Below are positions 1-7,886 of a DNA stretch of 18,427 nucleotides, one piece after another. The notes under the pieces were generated by a model. That model was not told the origin of the DNA. It did no database searches and saw nothing but the letters and a program-made list of their open reading frames with translations. Position 1 is the stretch's first letter, and each line of letters begins with the position of its first letter. This stretch comes from Phycisphaerae bacterium (GTDB taxonomy: Bacteria; Planctomycetota; Phycisphaerae; Phycisphaerales; SM1A02): the NCBI GenBank assembly GCA_016873375.1, contig VGXJ01000007.1, positions 1-18,427 of the forward strand. Reading direction: 5' to 3'. The translations under genes were made by a program, and so were the position numbers.

Positions 1-1
1 G

Positions 2-634
2 GCCCGATGGTGCCTGGTCCTCGCGCGTGGCTTCCTCCTGCTGTCCTGCGTCTTTGCCGCCAACCCGGCTCGTGCCTGGGCACCGTTCGCGCGCATCGCC
101 GAGTCCATGCCATTGGCCTGGCAGCCTGCATGGCAGCCTGATCTGCCGCTGCTCCAGCAGCTGGCGTGGGTGGGCATCGCTGCCGGAGTGGTCCTCGCCA
201 TCGCGGGGGCCGTCGCAAGACTCCGCGCTGGTCACGGCCGGGATGCCGCGCTTGACCTTGCTGAACACGCCTTGGTCGCGCTCATGGCCAGCACGGTCGA
301 TCCGCTGTGCGCAGTAGGTTGCTTCTTCCTGGGCGTGCACGCCTTCCGGCACACCCGTCGACTGGCCTGCAGCTCGACCATCATCGATGCTCCCGGACAG
401 CCCCACCATGCACACGACACCATCGCGGCGCGGCTCGTCCGCGTGCACCTGCTGAGCTTGCCCCTGATGGTCCCCACCGCGGCCTCGCTTGCGTTGCTCT
501 GCTGGTGGCTGGGCGGCTTTGATGTCGAGTCACTTGCATTCGCGAGCATCGCGTTCTACATCATCACGACGCTGCCGCATCACCTGCTTGGTCTACGGCT
601 CGCCCGTCCGGATCTGCCGCCGGCCGCTGCGTGA
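2..634 (+). CDS. blh: Brp/Blh-family beta-carotene 15,15'-dioxygenase, 5'-truncated by window edge
   Basis: Only the C-terminal 210 residues are visible. The frame is open from base 2, so the start and the first conserved His region lie upstream of the window. Family members are integral membrane iron enzymes that cleave beta-carotene into two retinals. Support comes from motif order matching the marine Blh protein: an 'ARG' segment at visible residue 8, hydrophobic helices, a 'DPL...FFLGVHAFRH' segment with His at about 113 and 117 (the family's H-x3-H iron-ligand pair, usually HSxRH), and a final helix with 'TLPHHLL' at about 191-196 where family members have 'LTVPHM-L'. The first Met in frame, at 107, cuts into the conserved region and is not the start. 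It converges on the symporter gene. Retinal production implies a microbial rhodopsin elsewhere in the genome, but none is in this window. The family call is fairly confident; enzymatic activity is inferred. Confidence 0.72.
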   Translation, partial: ARWCLVLARGFLLLSCVFAANPARAWAPFARIAESMPLAWQPAWQPDLPLLQQLAWVGIAAGVVLAIAGAVARLRAGHGRDAALDLAEHALVALMASTVDPLCAVGCFFLGVHAFRHTRRLACSSTIIDAPGQPHHAHDTIAARLVRVHLLSLPLMVPTAASLALLCWWLGGFDVESLAFASIAFYIITTLPHHLLGLRLARPDLPPAAA

Positions 635-649
635 GCCCTGGCTGGGCTC
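633..649. terminator. Hairpin between convergent genes, possible bidirectional terminator
   Basis: GAGCCC, a 5-nt loop (TGGCT) and GGGCTC form a perfect 6-bp stem. It overlaps the stop codon of the Brp/Blh gene and sits in the 32-bp gap before the end of the convergent symporter gene. There is no T-tract on either side, so it is not a classical intrinsic terminator. Position is the main argument for a role in transcription end. Confidence 0.35.
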
Positions 650-666
650 CCGGGAATCACCGTCCT

Positions 667-2712
667 TCAGTGCATCTGGCCGTCATCGCGCGCATCCGGC
701 CGGTAGGTCCGCAGATCGCGCCGCAGGCGCGCGTAGTCGCGCAGGCCGCCGACAGTGAACCACGCCATCACGACCGTGCTGGCCGCCAGGATGAACCAGC
801 TCCAGATGCCCCAGTACCACGACCACTGCGCATCGCTCACGGGCTCGCCCTGAGCCTTGCGCCAGAGGAGCCACGGCGTCGCCGCGCAGAAGAGCGCGGT
901 GAAAGCCAGCGGCCACGCGAGCGTGAGCACCGCGACGAACCGGTCCCAGCCCTTGTACTGCCGGTCGAAACCGAGCTTCTCGAGGAGCGTGGCGGGCGCG
1001 GCATCGGCCTCGGCCCCGCCCTCGATGCGCCAGCGACCGCGGTGCAGCATGCGATCGAGGTCGAACCATCCGTCCGGGGCGAGCGAACCCTCGGGCGAGT
1101 GGCTCCGCGCGGTACGACCGAGCAGGCTGCCGACCACATAGGCCGCGCACGACACCATCATCGCGGCGAAGCTCAGCTCCATGCCCGTGAAGTGCGCGCG
1201 TAGCCAGGTGGCGACCGCTGACCACCATGCCAGCAGCGTGCCTGACTCGCCCGATCCCCAGCGCCGCAGCGTGCCATCGAGCGTGTTGAGCGCGACCACG
1301 CCGACCAGGCACACAACCATGCCGGAGACCATCGCGCTCCAGGCGCCGATCGCGTTGCCCCAGCGGGTGTAGAGCCCACCGATGATCACGGCTCCGCCGC
1401 CGGCGACGAAGATGCTCCCGGTGAGTGCGCCGTACATGGCGACATACTCCTTCGGCTGCCAGTGCCAGCTGAAGACGAAGGCGAAGATGGCGACAGCAAG
1501 AACCGCGCCCTTGAGGAGCAGCAGTTGCCCGCGCGGCGACATCGGCGTGCGCCAAAAGGGCAGCACGATGTCCTGCACTGCGATGCTCGCCCACGAGTGC
1601 ATGTAGGCGCTGTCGGTGCTGATCGCAGCGCCAAGCATCGCTGCGACCACCAGGCCGAGCAGCCCCGTCGGCAGCATCACGCCGAGCGCCAGCGGCACGC
1701 GCATCTCGGCCTGCAGCGCCTCGGTCGGCTGCGCAGCGATCTGCGCCTGCAGCGGAGCGGCGGCCTCGGCCCAGTCCGGGTGCGTGAGGAACGCACGCAC
1801 CGCCAGCGGGATCAGCACCGTCACGAGCATCAGCGTGCGGTAGCGCCAGCCATTGAGCAGCTGTCCCATGCGTGCCTCGTGCGCATCGCGCGCGGCACTG
1901 TTGTAGCCCTGGTCTCCCTGCCATGCGCGACACGCATAGAAGAGCGTGAACGCGCTGATGAGCCAGTAGACGACGTTGAAGTTGCCCTCGTCCTCGAGCC
2001 CGAGCGGATTCACCATGCTCTTGCCCGCCGGCAGCATGGCCATCGTCTCCTCGAGCTTGAGCCAGGGGAACTTGAGCAGCACCCAGTAGCAGACCGTGAC
2101 GAAGGTGCAGAAGCAGAAGACGCCCTGGAAGAAGTCCGTCACGAGCACCGCAAGCATGCCGCCGGCGAAGACCATGAAGACCGCGAACGCCAGCAGCGCC
2201 CCCATGACCGCGGGAAAGGTCTCGACTGCCATGCCCGCGACCGTGAACTCCGGCGGCAGGCCGAGCATGGCGATGAAAAATCGCGCCGTGACGCCGGGGA
2301 AGATCGCGTAGTTGAGGATGCCGCTCACGAACGCGACCACGCCGCTGAAGACGCGGAAACGCTTCGAATAGCGCATCTCGAAGAACTGCGCGAGGGTCAT
2401 CGCGCGCGTTTCGCGGAACCGGTAGATGACCCAGCCGGTGATCGCCAGCAGGATCAGCGACGGGCCTTCGAGATAGCCCCACCAGTACTGCGTGAAGCCC
2501 ACGTCGTACCCGAGCTGGAAGTACCAGACCAGCGTGATGACGCCGACCTGCGCCATGTTGTAGGAGACGGTGAGCAGGTAGCGGCCAGCGAGCCGATTCG
2601 CGCTGAGGAATCCGCTGACGCTGCGCGCATGCTCGCGCATGCTCCAGGCCGAGAGCGCCAGCGCCGCGACGAACCCGATGACGATGAGCCAGTCGACGGT
2701 CGCGAGCGTCAT
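667..2712 (-). CDS. Sodium:solute symporter (SSS family), probable sugar/organic solute importer
   Basis: A 681-residue inner-membrane protein with many hydrophobic helices and the LeuT-fold SSS pattern. Visible marks are an N-terminal helix at 6-23, 'VTDFFQGVF' at 191-199, 'GDQGYNSAARD' near 266-276, and 'AAISTDSAYMHS' at 362-373 followed by 'QDIVLPF'. The S/T residues at 365-366 fall where SSS proteins place the Na2 sodium site. The C-terminus (about 550-681) carries 'FDLDRMLHRGRW' and two extra hydrophobic segments, a tail seen in long SSS proteins of Planctomycetota and Verrucomicrobiota. The ATG lies 9 bp beyond the mannosidase stop and has no clear Shine-Dalgarno, so translation probably depends on readthrough or reinitiation from the upstream gene. 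Substrate is not readable from sequence; pairing with a GH38 enzyme suggests a sugar or mannoside. Family call is secure, substrate is not. Confidence 0.88.
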   Translation of the reverse strand: MTLATVDWLIVIGFVAALALSAWSMREHARSVSGFLSANRLAGRYLLTVSYNMAQVGVITLVWYFQLGYDVGFTQYWWGYLEGPSLILLAITGWVIYRFRETRAMTLAQFFEMRYSKRFRVFSGVVAFVSGILNYAIFPGVTARFFIAMLGLPPEFTVAGMAVETFPAVMGALLAFAVFMVFAGGMLAVLVTDFFQGVFCFCTFVTVCYWVLLKFPWLKLEETMAMLPAGKSMVNPLGLEDEGNFNVVYWLISAFTLFYACRAWQGDQGYNSAARDAHEARMGQLLNGWRYRTLMLVTVLIPLAVRAFLTHPDWAEAAAPLQAQIAAQPTEALQAEMRVPLALGVMLPTGLLGLVVAAMLGAAISTDSAYMHSWASIAVQDIVLPFWRTPMSPRGQLLLLKGAVLAVAIFAFVFSWHWQPKEYVAMYGALTGSIFVAGGGAVIIGGLYTRWGNAIGAWSAMVSGMVVCLVGVVALNTLDGTLRRWGSGESGTLLAWWSAVATWLRAHFTGMELSFAAMMVSCAAYVVGSLLGRTARSHSPEGSLAPDGWFDLDRMLHRGRWRIEGGAEADAAPATLLEKLGFDRQYKGWDRFVAVLTLAWPLAFTALFCAATPWLLWRKAQGEPVSDAQWSWYWGIWSWFILAASTVVMAWFTVGGLRDYARLRRDLRTYRPDARDDGQMH

Positions 2713-2721
2713 GCAGCCATG

Positions 2722-5700
2722 CTAACGACGCCCCGCCCGCCGGATCCGCAGCGATGCGATCTCGAAGGCACGCATGCCGAGCCACCAACCATCGCGGTCC
2801 GTACATGGGGTGAGCCGTGAACGCGCGATCGGTGCCTCGAAGAAGTCGCAGCGCACCACGCCGTCATGCGGCATCGACGGCGACACCAGCACCTGGCGCG
2901 GGGCGCCCGAGTGATCGACCACCCGCACCACGACATCACCGCTTCCATCGGACGCGGGCTTCATCGCGCTCACCTCAAGCAAGCCGTCGCCGAACGCGAG
3001 GATCCCGATCGGGTGCATGCCTGCGGTCGCGGCGCCGGCGCGACCCGTCGCCACCGAGATGGGCGGATTGTTGAACCACTCGGCCTGCACGGAAACGGAG
3101 GATGCATCCTGCCCGACCGGCAGGATCGCGTACTCGAACTCGTGCACGCCGCGGTCGCAGGTGGGATCGGGGAAGTTGGGGCTCTTCACGAGCGTCAGGC
3201 CCATCGCGCCAAGCTTGCCGCTCTTGCCGAAGATGCCATCATCGAGGATCGCCACGCCGTCCTGCCCATCGTGGATGAGCATCCAGTCATGGCCGGGCAC
3301 CTCGAACTGGGCTGCCTGCCAGCCCGTGTTGTCGTGCGCATCGCGGTCGATCCAGCCGAACTGCGTTCCGAAGCGCACCGTTCGGCTGCGGAGCGCCGTG
3401 GGGAAGAGCGCCCGCAGCACCGTGCGCTCCTCGCGCCAGTCGAGCCGTGTGTGGATGCGCAGGAACGACTCGCCCGGCTTCAGGCTGCAGGTCTGCACGA
3501 TGCGGCTCGCATGGCCGAGCGCGCGCTCGATGCGCAGCATCGGCACGCCGCCGCGAACCATCGGCGTGATCGACGGGCGCCCGGTGATCGGGATCGGCTT
3601 CTCGACATGCTCGCGATCGGTGTCCCACGCTTCCCATCGGCGCGGGCGATCCTCGTAGAGCGCGAGCTCGTTGAGCCCCTGCCCTTCGCGAGCGGTGCAG
3701 GAGATGCCGTCGCGCTCGATCCAGCTCACACGACCTTGGGCATCGAATTCCGCGACATCGTGACCGAGCGTGAGCGTGGTGCGCGTGGCCTTGGCGCGAG
3801 CGGGCTTCGGCCGGCGCACCGTTGCCACGCCGCACTCTGGAATCTCCTGCACGCGCGGCTCCGCCGAGCCGGCGTCGCCGGAAGGTTCGAGCTCGATTGC
3901 GGTGCTCGACGGGTTGAAGACGATCTCGCCTGCAGCCGGAACGCGCGCACGGATGCGCGCGAGCCCGTCGTCGCGCAAGGCTTCGAGACGCTTCAGCGTG
4001 CCCCCCATGGCGATGCGCGCGTCGTCGTACACGGCCTTGATGCTCGAACCCGGCAGGATGTCATGGAACTGGTGCAGCAGCACGGTCTTCCAGAGCCCGT
4101 CGAGCTCAGCGAGCAGTGCGCGCTCCTCTGCCCGTGGCATCGGCGCGATCACGGCAAGCATCTCGATCTGGCGCAGCAAGCGCTCGCCGCGGCGGTTCGC
4201 CTGCTTGATCCAGCGCTGGCTGGTGTAGGTGCCTCGATGGGCCTCGAGATAGAGCTCGCCGTCCCACACGGGGATCGGCTCACCGCGGCGCTCGCTGGCG
4301 CGCGCCTGGCGATGCAGCTCGCCGCACAGGTCCCCTGCCTTCATCGGCTCGCAGGCTGGAAGCCCCTGCGATCGCCGCGCATTCGCTGCACGCTCGATCT
4401 GCGACGGATCGGGCCCGCCGCCGCCATCCCCCCAGCCGTACGGCTGCAGGTAGGCGCGCACGCGCCCACGATCCTGGCGCTCGATGTTGCGCGCACCCGC
4501 CACGAGATCATTCGGGAGGAACTCGCTGTTGTAGTTGTGCCCCGGGGTGAAGTGACTCAGCACATCGGTGCCGTCGAGCCCGCGCCATCGGAACGTCACG
4601 TGCGGGAAGCGGTTGGTGCCGCTCCAGATCATCTTGTTGGTGATGAAGGTGTCCAGGCCCGCAAGCGCGATGATCTGCGGCAGGCATGCGGGGAAGCCGA
4701 AGGTGTCGGGCAGGTAGAGGAACCGCTGCGGCGCAGCGGCCCCGAACTGCTCGCGCCACCAGCCCGTGCCATGCACGATCTGGCGGATGAAGCTTTCGCC
4801 GCTCGGGCAGGTCCCGTCGGGCTCGATCCACATGGCGCCGTTGGGCTCCCAGCGTCCCGCCTTCACGGCCTTGCGGACTTGTTCAAACAGCGCAGGGCTC
4901 TCCTCCTGCACCATGCGGTACTGCGCCGCCTGGCTGCACAGGAAGGTGAAGCCCGGGAAGCGCTCGAGCGACCGAAGCGCCGTCGCGAAGGTGCGCACGC
5001 ACTTGCGCCGCGTCTCGTCGATCCTCCAGAGCCAGGCCGTGTCGATGTGTGCATGGCCGATCGGCACGCACGCGGTCGCGTGCAGTGGATCGGCAGAACC
5101 CTTCAGCAGCGCCGCAAGCGCCGGTGCCTGGGCCAGCACCGCCGATCGTGAGATCGTCGCTGCGGGGATCGCACGCACGATGGCACCCAGGCCGCGACGC
5201 AGGTCGTTGGTGCGCGGGTCCTCTGCGCTCCCGTGCCACAGGCAGCGGCGCAGGAGATCGAATCGCTCGACGAACTGCCAGACCGCTTCATCGAGCACGA
5301 CCAGTTCGGCGCACTCGAGCCGCCCGGGCTTGCGCTCGCGCCATCGCGCGCGGACCTCGGGCTGGTCCCACCAGAAGGTCGTGGCCCCCAGCGGAAGATT
5401 GCACGCGGCTTCGATCCACAGGTCGACGCGCTGTCCCGCACGGCCGCGCGTACGGTCATTCCACACGAGCGGAGCGATCGGCGCCGTGTCGTGATAAGGA
5501 TCGAGGCCCGCATGCGGCACTCCATCGATCCAGACACAGGCCTCGGTGCCGCTGGAGAAGCGCAGGAGCACGCGCTCACCAGCGAACTCTCGCGGCATCG
5601 TGCCTTGGACGCGGAACCATGCAGTCGACCAGATCGGACCCCACCGGTAGCCCGGAGCGACCTTGGTCCGCTTCGCGCGCTGCGCAACCGTGGGTGCAAC

Positions 5701-5856
5701 GCGCTCGGCACAGTGCGCAACCTCGACGCCCAGCGGCACGCGTTGCGGCATGGCAAGCGGTCGAAGGAGATCGTTGCAGAACTCCTCGAAGCGGATGGCA
5801 TCCATCTGGTGGTCGGGCAGCACGGAGGCAGCGTACGGCCCAAGCGAGGACGACAC
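2722..5856 (-). CDS. Glycoside hydrolase family 38 alpha-mannosidase
   Basis: A retaining exo-alpha-mannosidase of 1044 residues, within the usual size range for bacterial GH38. After an N-terminal beta-rich region (about 1-250) comes the catalytic domain. It has zinc-binding 'HAHIDTAWLW' at 268-277, with H268, H270 and D272 placed as metal and substrate ligands. 'WIEPDGTCPSGESFIRQ' follows, with D347 in the nucleophile position, then 'YLPDTFGFP' at 381-389 and the family motif 'HQFHDILPGSSI' at 595-606. The rest is the beta-sandwich C-terminal region. No signal peptide or TM segment is seen, so it is probably cytoplasmic and acts on imported mannosides. The longest frame begins at GTG 5856, preceded by an AGGGTG Shine-Dalgarno-like stretch. 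GTG 5823 and ATG 5805 (MDAIRFEEF) are in-frame alternatives. It heads a two-gene unit with the SSS symporter. Confidence 0.93.
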   Translation of the reverse strand: MSSSLGPYAASVLPDHQMDAIRFEEFCNDLLRPLAMPQRVPLGVEVAHCAERVAPTVAQRAKRTKVAPGYRWGPIWSTAWFRVQGTMPREFAGERVLLRFSSGTEACVWIDGVPHAGLDPYHDTAPIAPLVWNDRTRGRAGQRVDLWIEAACNLPLGATTFWWDQPEVRARWRERKPGRLECAELVVLDEAVWQFVERFDLLRRCLWHGSAEDPRTNDLRRGLGAIVRAIPAATISRSAVLAQAPALAALLKGSADPLHATACVPIGHAHIDTAWLWRIDETRRKCVRTFATALRSLERFPGFTFLCSQAAQYRMVQEESPALFEQVRKAVKAGRWEPNGAMWIEPDGTCPSGESFIRQIVHGTGWWREQFGAAAPQRFLYLPDTFGFPACLPQIIALAGLDTFITNKMIWSGTNRFPHVTFRWRGLDGTDVLSHFTPGHNYNSEFLPNDLVAGARNIERQDRGRVRAYLQPYGWGDGGGGPDPSQIERAANARRSQGLPACEPMKAGDLCGELHRQARASERRGEPIPVWDGELYLEAHRGTYTSQRWIKQANRRGERLLRQIEMLAVIAPMPRAEERALLAELDGLWKTVLLHQFHDILPGSSIKAVYDDARIAMGGTLKRLEALRDDGLARIRARVPAAGEIVFNPSSTAIELEPSGDAGSAEPRVQEIPECGVATVRRPKPARAKATRTTLTLGHDVAEFDAQGRVSWIERDGISCTAREGQGLNELALYEDRPRRWEAWDTDREHVEKPIPITGRPSITPMVRGGVPMLRIERALGHASRIVQTCSLKPGESFLRIHTRLDWREERTVLRALFPTALRSRTVRFGTQFGWIDRDAHDNTGWQAAQFEVPGHDWMLIHDGQDGVAILDDGIFGKSGKLGAMGLTLVKSPNFPDPTCDRGVHEFEYAILPVGQDASSVSVQAEWFNNPPISVATGRAGAATAGMHPIGILAFGDGLLEVSAMKPASDGSGDVVVRVVDHSGAPRQVLVSPSMPHDGVVRCDFFEAPIARSRLTPCTDRDGWWLGMRAFEIASLRIRRAGRR

Positions 5857-5932
5857 AGGGCAGCACCCTGCCGAACGAGCCGGTGCATCTCAAACACAGG
5901 TGACGCCCCATGCATCGCAGCGCAGCGCGCCG

Positions 5933-5948
5933 GACATGGGTTCATGTC
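5933..5948. promoter_or_regulatory. Perfect dyad in divergent intergenic region, candidate operator
   Basis: GACATG, GGTT, CATGTC form a 6-bp inverted repeat with a 4-nt spacer. It lies in the gap shared by the leftward mannosidase and the rightward cysteine-rich/efflux gene cluster, about 36 bp centre-to-centre from a second dyad of the same geometry. Such dyads suit a dimeric repressor or activator, but short dyads also arise by chance. Confidence 0.3.
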
Positions 5949-5957
5949 GGTTCAGCG

Positions 5958-5986
5958 TGATTATTCGTCGGCCAAGCATGGCCGAA
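5958..5986 (-). promoter_or_regulatory. Candidate promoter for the mannosidase-symporter unit
   Basis: Read on the minus strand: TTCGGC (5986-5981), a 17-bp spacer, then TAATCA (5963-5958). Transcription would begin near 5951, leaving a leader of roughly 95 nt to the GTG start. The -10 box is reasonable; the -35 box is a poor match to TTGACA. The same -35 hexamer and spacing occur before the amidase gene. The spacer contains the 5969-5984 dyad, so a bound protein there would block polymerase. Confidence 0.27.
5969..5984. promoter_or_regulatory. Second perfect dyad in divergent intergenic region, candidate operator
   Basis: CGGCCA, AGCA, TGGCCG form a perfect 6-bp inverted repeat with a 4-nt spacer. 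It falls between the -35 and -10 boxes proposed for the leftward mannosidase promoter and about 50 bp upstream of the start of the rightward cysteine-rich gene. It is either an operator or a chance hairpin. Confidence 0.3.
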
Positions 5987-6001
5987 GTCCCACAGCACTC
6001 C

Positions 6002-6029
6002 TTGCATGTGGTCCATGGAGACCTACACT
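6002..6029 (+). promoter_or_regulatory. Candidate promoter for the efflux cluster, possibly leaderless
   Basis: TTGCAT (6002-6007), a 16-bp spacer and TACACT (6024-6029), followed 6 nt later by an in-frame GTG at 6036. If used, the transcript would begin at or next to that GTG. No Shine-Dalgarno precedes either the GTG or the upstream ATGs, which fits leaderless initiation. Confidence 0.3.
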
Positions 6030-6035
6030 CCTGGC

Positions 6036-6440
6036 GTGCGCTTCCTGACCGTCCATCTGCTCGCGATGTGGATCGCGATGTGCTGCTGCCAGTGGCGCGC
6101 GGTCGCGTCGAGCCTTGGCATGAAGACCGTGCCGTCGTGCTGCGATGCCGTCGAACCCGTGAGCGACTGCTGCAGCGATCGCACCGGCAGCCAGGAAACC
6201 ATTCCCGATGCGCCCGACGAGGGCGGCTCCTGCGCGGGCTGCTGCAACAAGGGCCCGGTACCGCCATCTGGGGATCTTCCGGACTCGCTCTTCGACCTCC
6301 ATCTCGATCACCTCGGCACGCTGCTCCTGCAGGCGCCGAGCATCGACCTGCCTTCGGTCGACCCTTCGATCGAGCGGGGCAGCGTGTGGCATCCGCCACC
6401 GGGGCGATTCCGACCCTTCATCTGCATCCTGACCGTGTGA
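6036..6440 (+). CDS. Small secreted cysteine-rich protein at the head of an efflux cluster
   Basis: I do not recognise a named family; the layout resembles small DUF2946-like proteins found beside metal genes. From GTG 6036 it is 134 residues, with a short hydrophobic N-terminus (about 1-15) that looks like a signal peptide or anchor. Cysteines come in clusters: CCC at 16-18, CC at 35-36, CC at 45-46, C66 and CC at 69-70 ('CAGCC'), and C130. That makes 11 in total, which is extreme for a protein this size. The C-terminus is proline-rich. ATG 6006 and ATG 6015 are in-frame alternatives that add 10 or 7 polar residues before the hydrophobic stretch. I prefer the GTG because the signal then begins at the N-terminus and a -10-like TACACT sits just upstream. 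It lies 72 bp before the TolC-like gene on the same strand. Soft-metal binding is inferred only from the thiol clusters. That the gene is real is supported by context and the signal-like start. Confidence 0.62.
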   Translation: MRFLTVHLLAMWIAMCCCQWRAVASSLGMKTVPSCCDAVEPVSDCCSDRTGSQETIPDAPDEGGSCAGCCNKGPVPPSGDLPDSLFDLHLDHLGTLLLQAPSIDLPSVDPSIERGSVWHPPPGRFRPFICILTV

Positions 6441-6512
6441 TGGTGGCCTGATCGTGGCCGCTCCCCTGCCGGGGGCGCGGCACTGTCTCGCACCTCCAAA
6501 CGAAGGATCACC

Positions 6513-7886
6513 ATGCCCAAGCACCCGCTCCGGGCTGCCAAAGCACCCGCCGTCCTCGTCACGGCGGCACTGCTGGCCGCAGCCTGCACCGCGACCGACC
6601 ATCACGACGCCTCGCGCAACTCGCTTGCGAGCGATCTCGAACGCGCAGCGCTCGATCGCAGCACGACTCCGCTCCCCGCTCCGGCCGGCGCACCGCCAAC
6701 TGACCGTCCTTTGACGGCCGATGCGGCGGTCAGGACCGCGTTGTCGCGCAACCCATCGTTTCGCGCCAATGTGCTGATGGCCCACGAGGCTGCCCTGGTG
6801 GTCGATGTCGTGGCGCTCGGCCCCACGCCGATGGTGATGCTGGAGATCGGAGCCCCGATCACGGACGCGGCCACCGTACCGGTCCTCGCGCTGCTGACCA
6901 CATCGCTGACCGATCTCATCACGCGCAACGACCGCATGGAGGCCGCAAGCCTTCGTGCCCAGGCCGCACACCTTGCAGCGATCGATGCAGCCTCGACGCT
7001 CGCCGCAACCGTGCGCGAGCGTCACGCCATGGCATGGCAAGCGCAGGAGTCACTGCGCCTGGCCCACCTCCGCTTGTCCCTTGCACAGACGGAGGCCGAC
7101 CGTGAGTCGACGCTGGCAGCGAAGGGGCTTGCCTCCGCTCGCCGCGATCAGGCTGGTTCGGCGTTGCTCGCCACGACGCAGGCTCAGCTCGAACAGGCCC
7201 GCGCCCTCCACATCACCAGCCTCCGAGCGCTCGCGATCGCCATGGGCTGCGGGCTCGACCGGACCGACTGGACGCTTGAGCGGCCGGCCTTGCCCGCGCT
7301 GCCTGAGCGCGAACTGCTGTCGAGCAGCCTCGAGACACCCGCTGCACGCATGGCCATCGCCCTTGCGGCGGCCACGCGCATCGAGGCCGGTCTCATCCGG
7401 TCCGGCCTCGCGCAGAACGCGAACATCGGCACCGGCTACATGCAGGATGAAGAAGACATGCGGGCGATCCCCATCGTGCTGCAGTTCGCCCTGCCCATCG
7501 GTGGCGAGGGCGCGACGCGCGACGAGCGAGCCTCACTGCTCGAGGAGGCGGCCGGGCTTCGCGCCCAAGCTGCGCTGCAGGGAGCGCACGTGCGGCTCGC
7601 CGACGCGATCGATCGCGAGGCATTGATGCGTGCTGCCGCCGACGCACTCGAGCGCACCACGCTCGCCGCAGCGCGTGCCCAGCAGGACAGAGCGCGTGCC
7701 CTCGCCCAGCGAGGTGCCGTCACGGCGAAGGAGCGCGACCAGTTGCACCTGGCCTGCCTCGGCGCCGAGTCCGAGGCCGTGATGGCCCACGCCTCGGCCT
7801 GCGTCGCCGCTGCGCAGCGCGTGGCCGCAAGCGCCGGCATCGATCTGGCTCGCCAGGACGACCAACCACGGAGTGCATCACGATGA
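6513..7886 (+). CDS. TolC/CusC-like outer membrane efflux lipoprotein
   Basis: A 457-residue protein forming, by family analogy, the outer-membrane channel of a tripartite exporter. It starts at ATG 6513 with AAGGA 7 nt upstream. A lipoprotein signal ends in 'LLAAAC' with the lipidated Cys at 25. 'AAVRTALSRNP' at 71-81 is the typical first-helix motif of the outer membrane efflux family. Long Ala/Arg/Gln/Glu-rich coiled-coil helices follow at about 140-240 and 330-445. 'LQFALPIGGEG' at about 323-333 matches the usual strand-plus-glycine entry to the second repeat. The gene ends in an ATGA overlap with the adaptor gene, so the two are translated together. Sequence divergence from the classical family is substantial, but length, order of elements and neighbours all agree. 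Confidence 0.83.
   Translation: MPKHPLRAAKAPAVLVTAALLAAACTATDHHDASRNSLASDLERAALDRSTTPLPAPAGAPPTDRPLTADAAVRTALSRNPSFRANVLMAHEAALVVDVVALGPTPMVMLEIGAPITDAATVPVLALLTTSLTDLITRNDRMEAASLRAQAAHLAAIDAASTLAATVRERHAMAWQAQESLRLAHLRLSLAQTEADRESTLAAKGLASARRDQAGSALLATTQAQLEQARALHITSLRALAIAMGCGLDRTDWTLERPALPALPERELLSSSLETPAARMAIALAAATRIEAGLIRSGLAQNANIGTGYMQDEEDMRAIPIVLQFALPIGGEGATRDERASLLEEAAGLRAQAALQGAHVRLADAIDREALMRAAADALERTTLAAARAQQDRARALAQRGAVTAKERDQLHLACLGAESEAVMAHASACVAAAQRVAASAGIDLARQDDQPRSASR

Noticed and set aside
683..2806. Long minus-strand open frame of 707 codons over the symporter gene
   Set aside because: It is a frame-shifted shadow: Arg/Ala/Gly/His-rich, with no membrane segments or motifs, while the overlapping frame has clear SSS features.
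2866..5151. Plus-strand open frame of 761 codons opposite the mannosidase
   Set aside because: High GC keeps the antisense frame open. Its composition is Arg/Ala/His-rich, and the minus strand has the GH38 catalytic motifs.
6461..6476. CCCC-TGCC-GGGG hairpin between the cysteine-rich gene and the TolC-like gene
   Set aside because: It has only a 4-bp GC stem with no T-tract, and such stems are frequent at this base composition. I did not call an attenuator.
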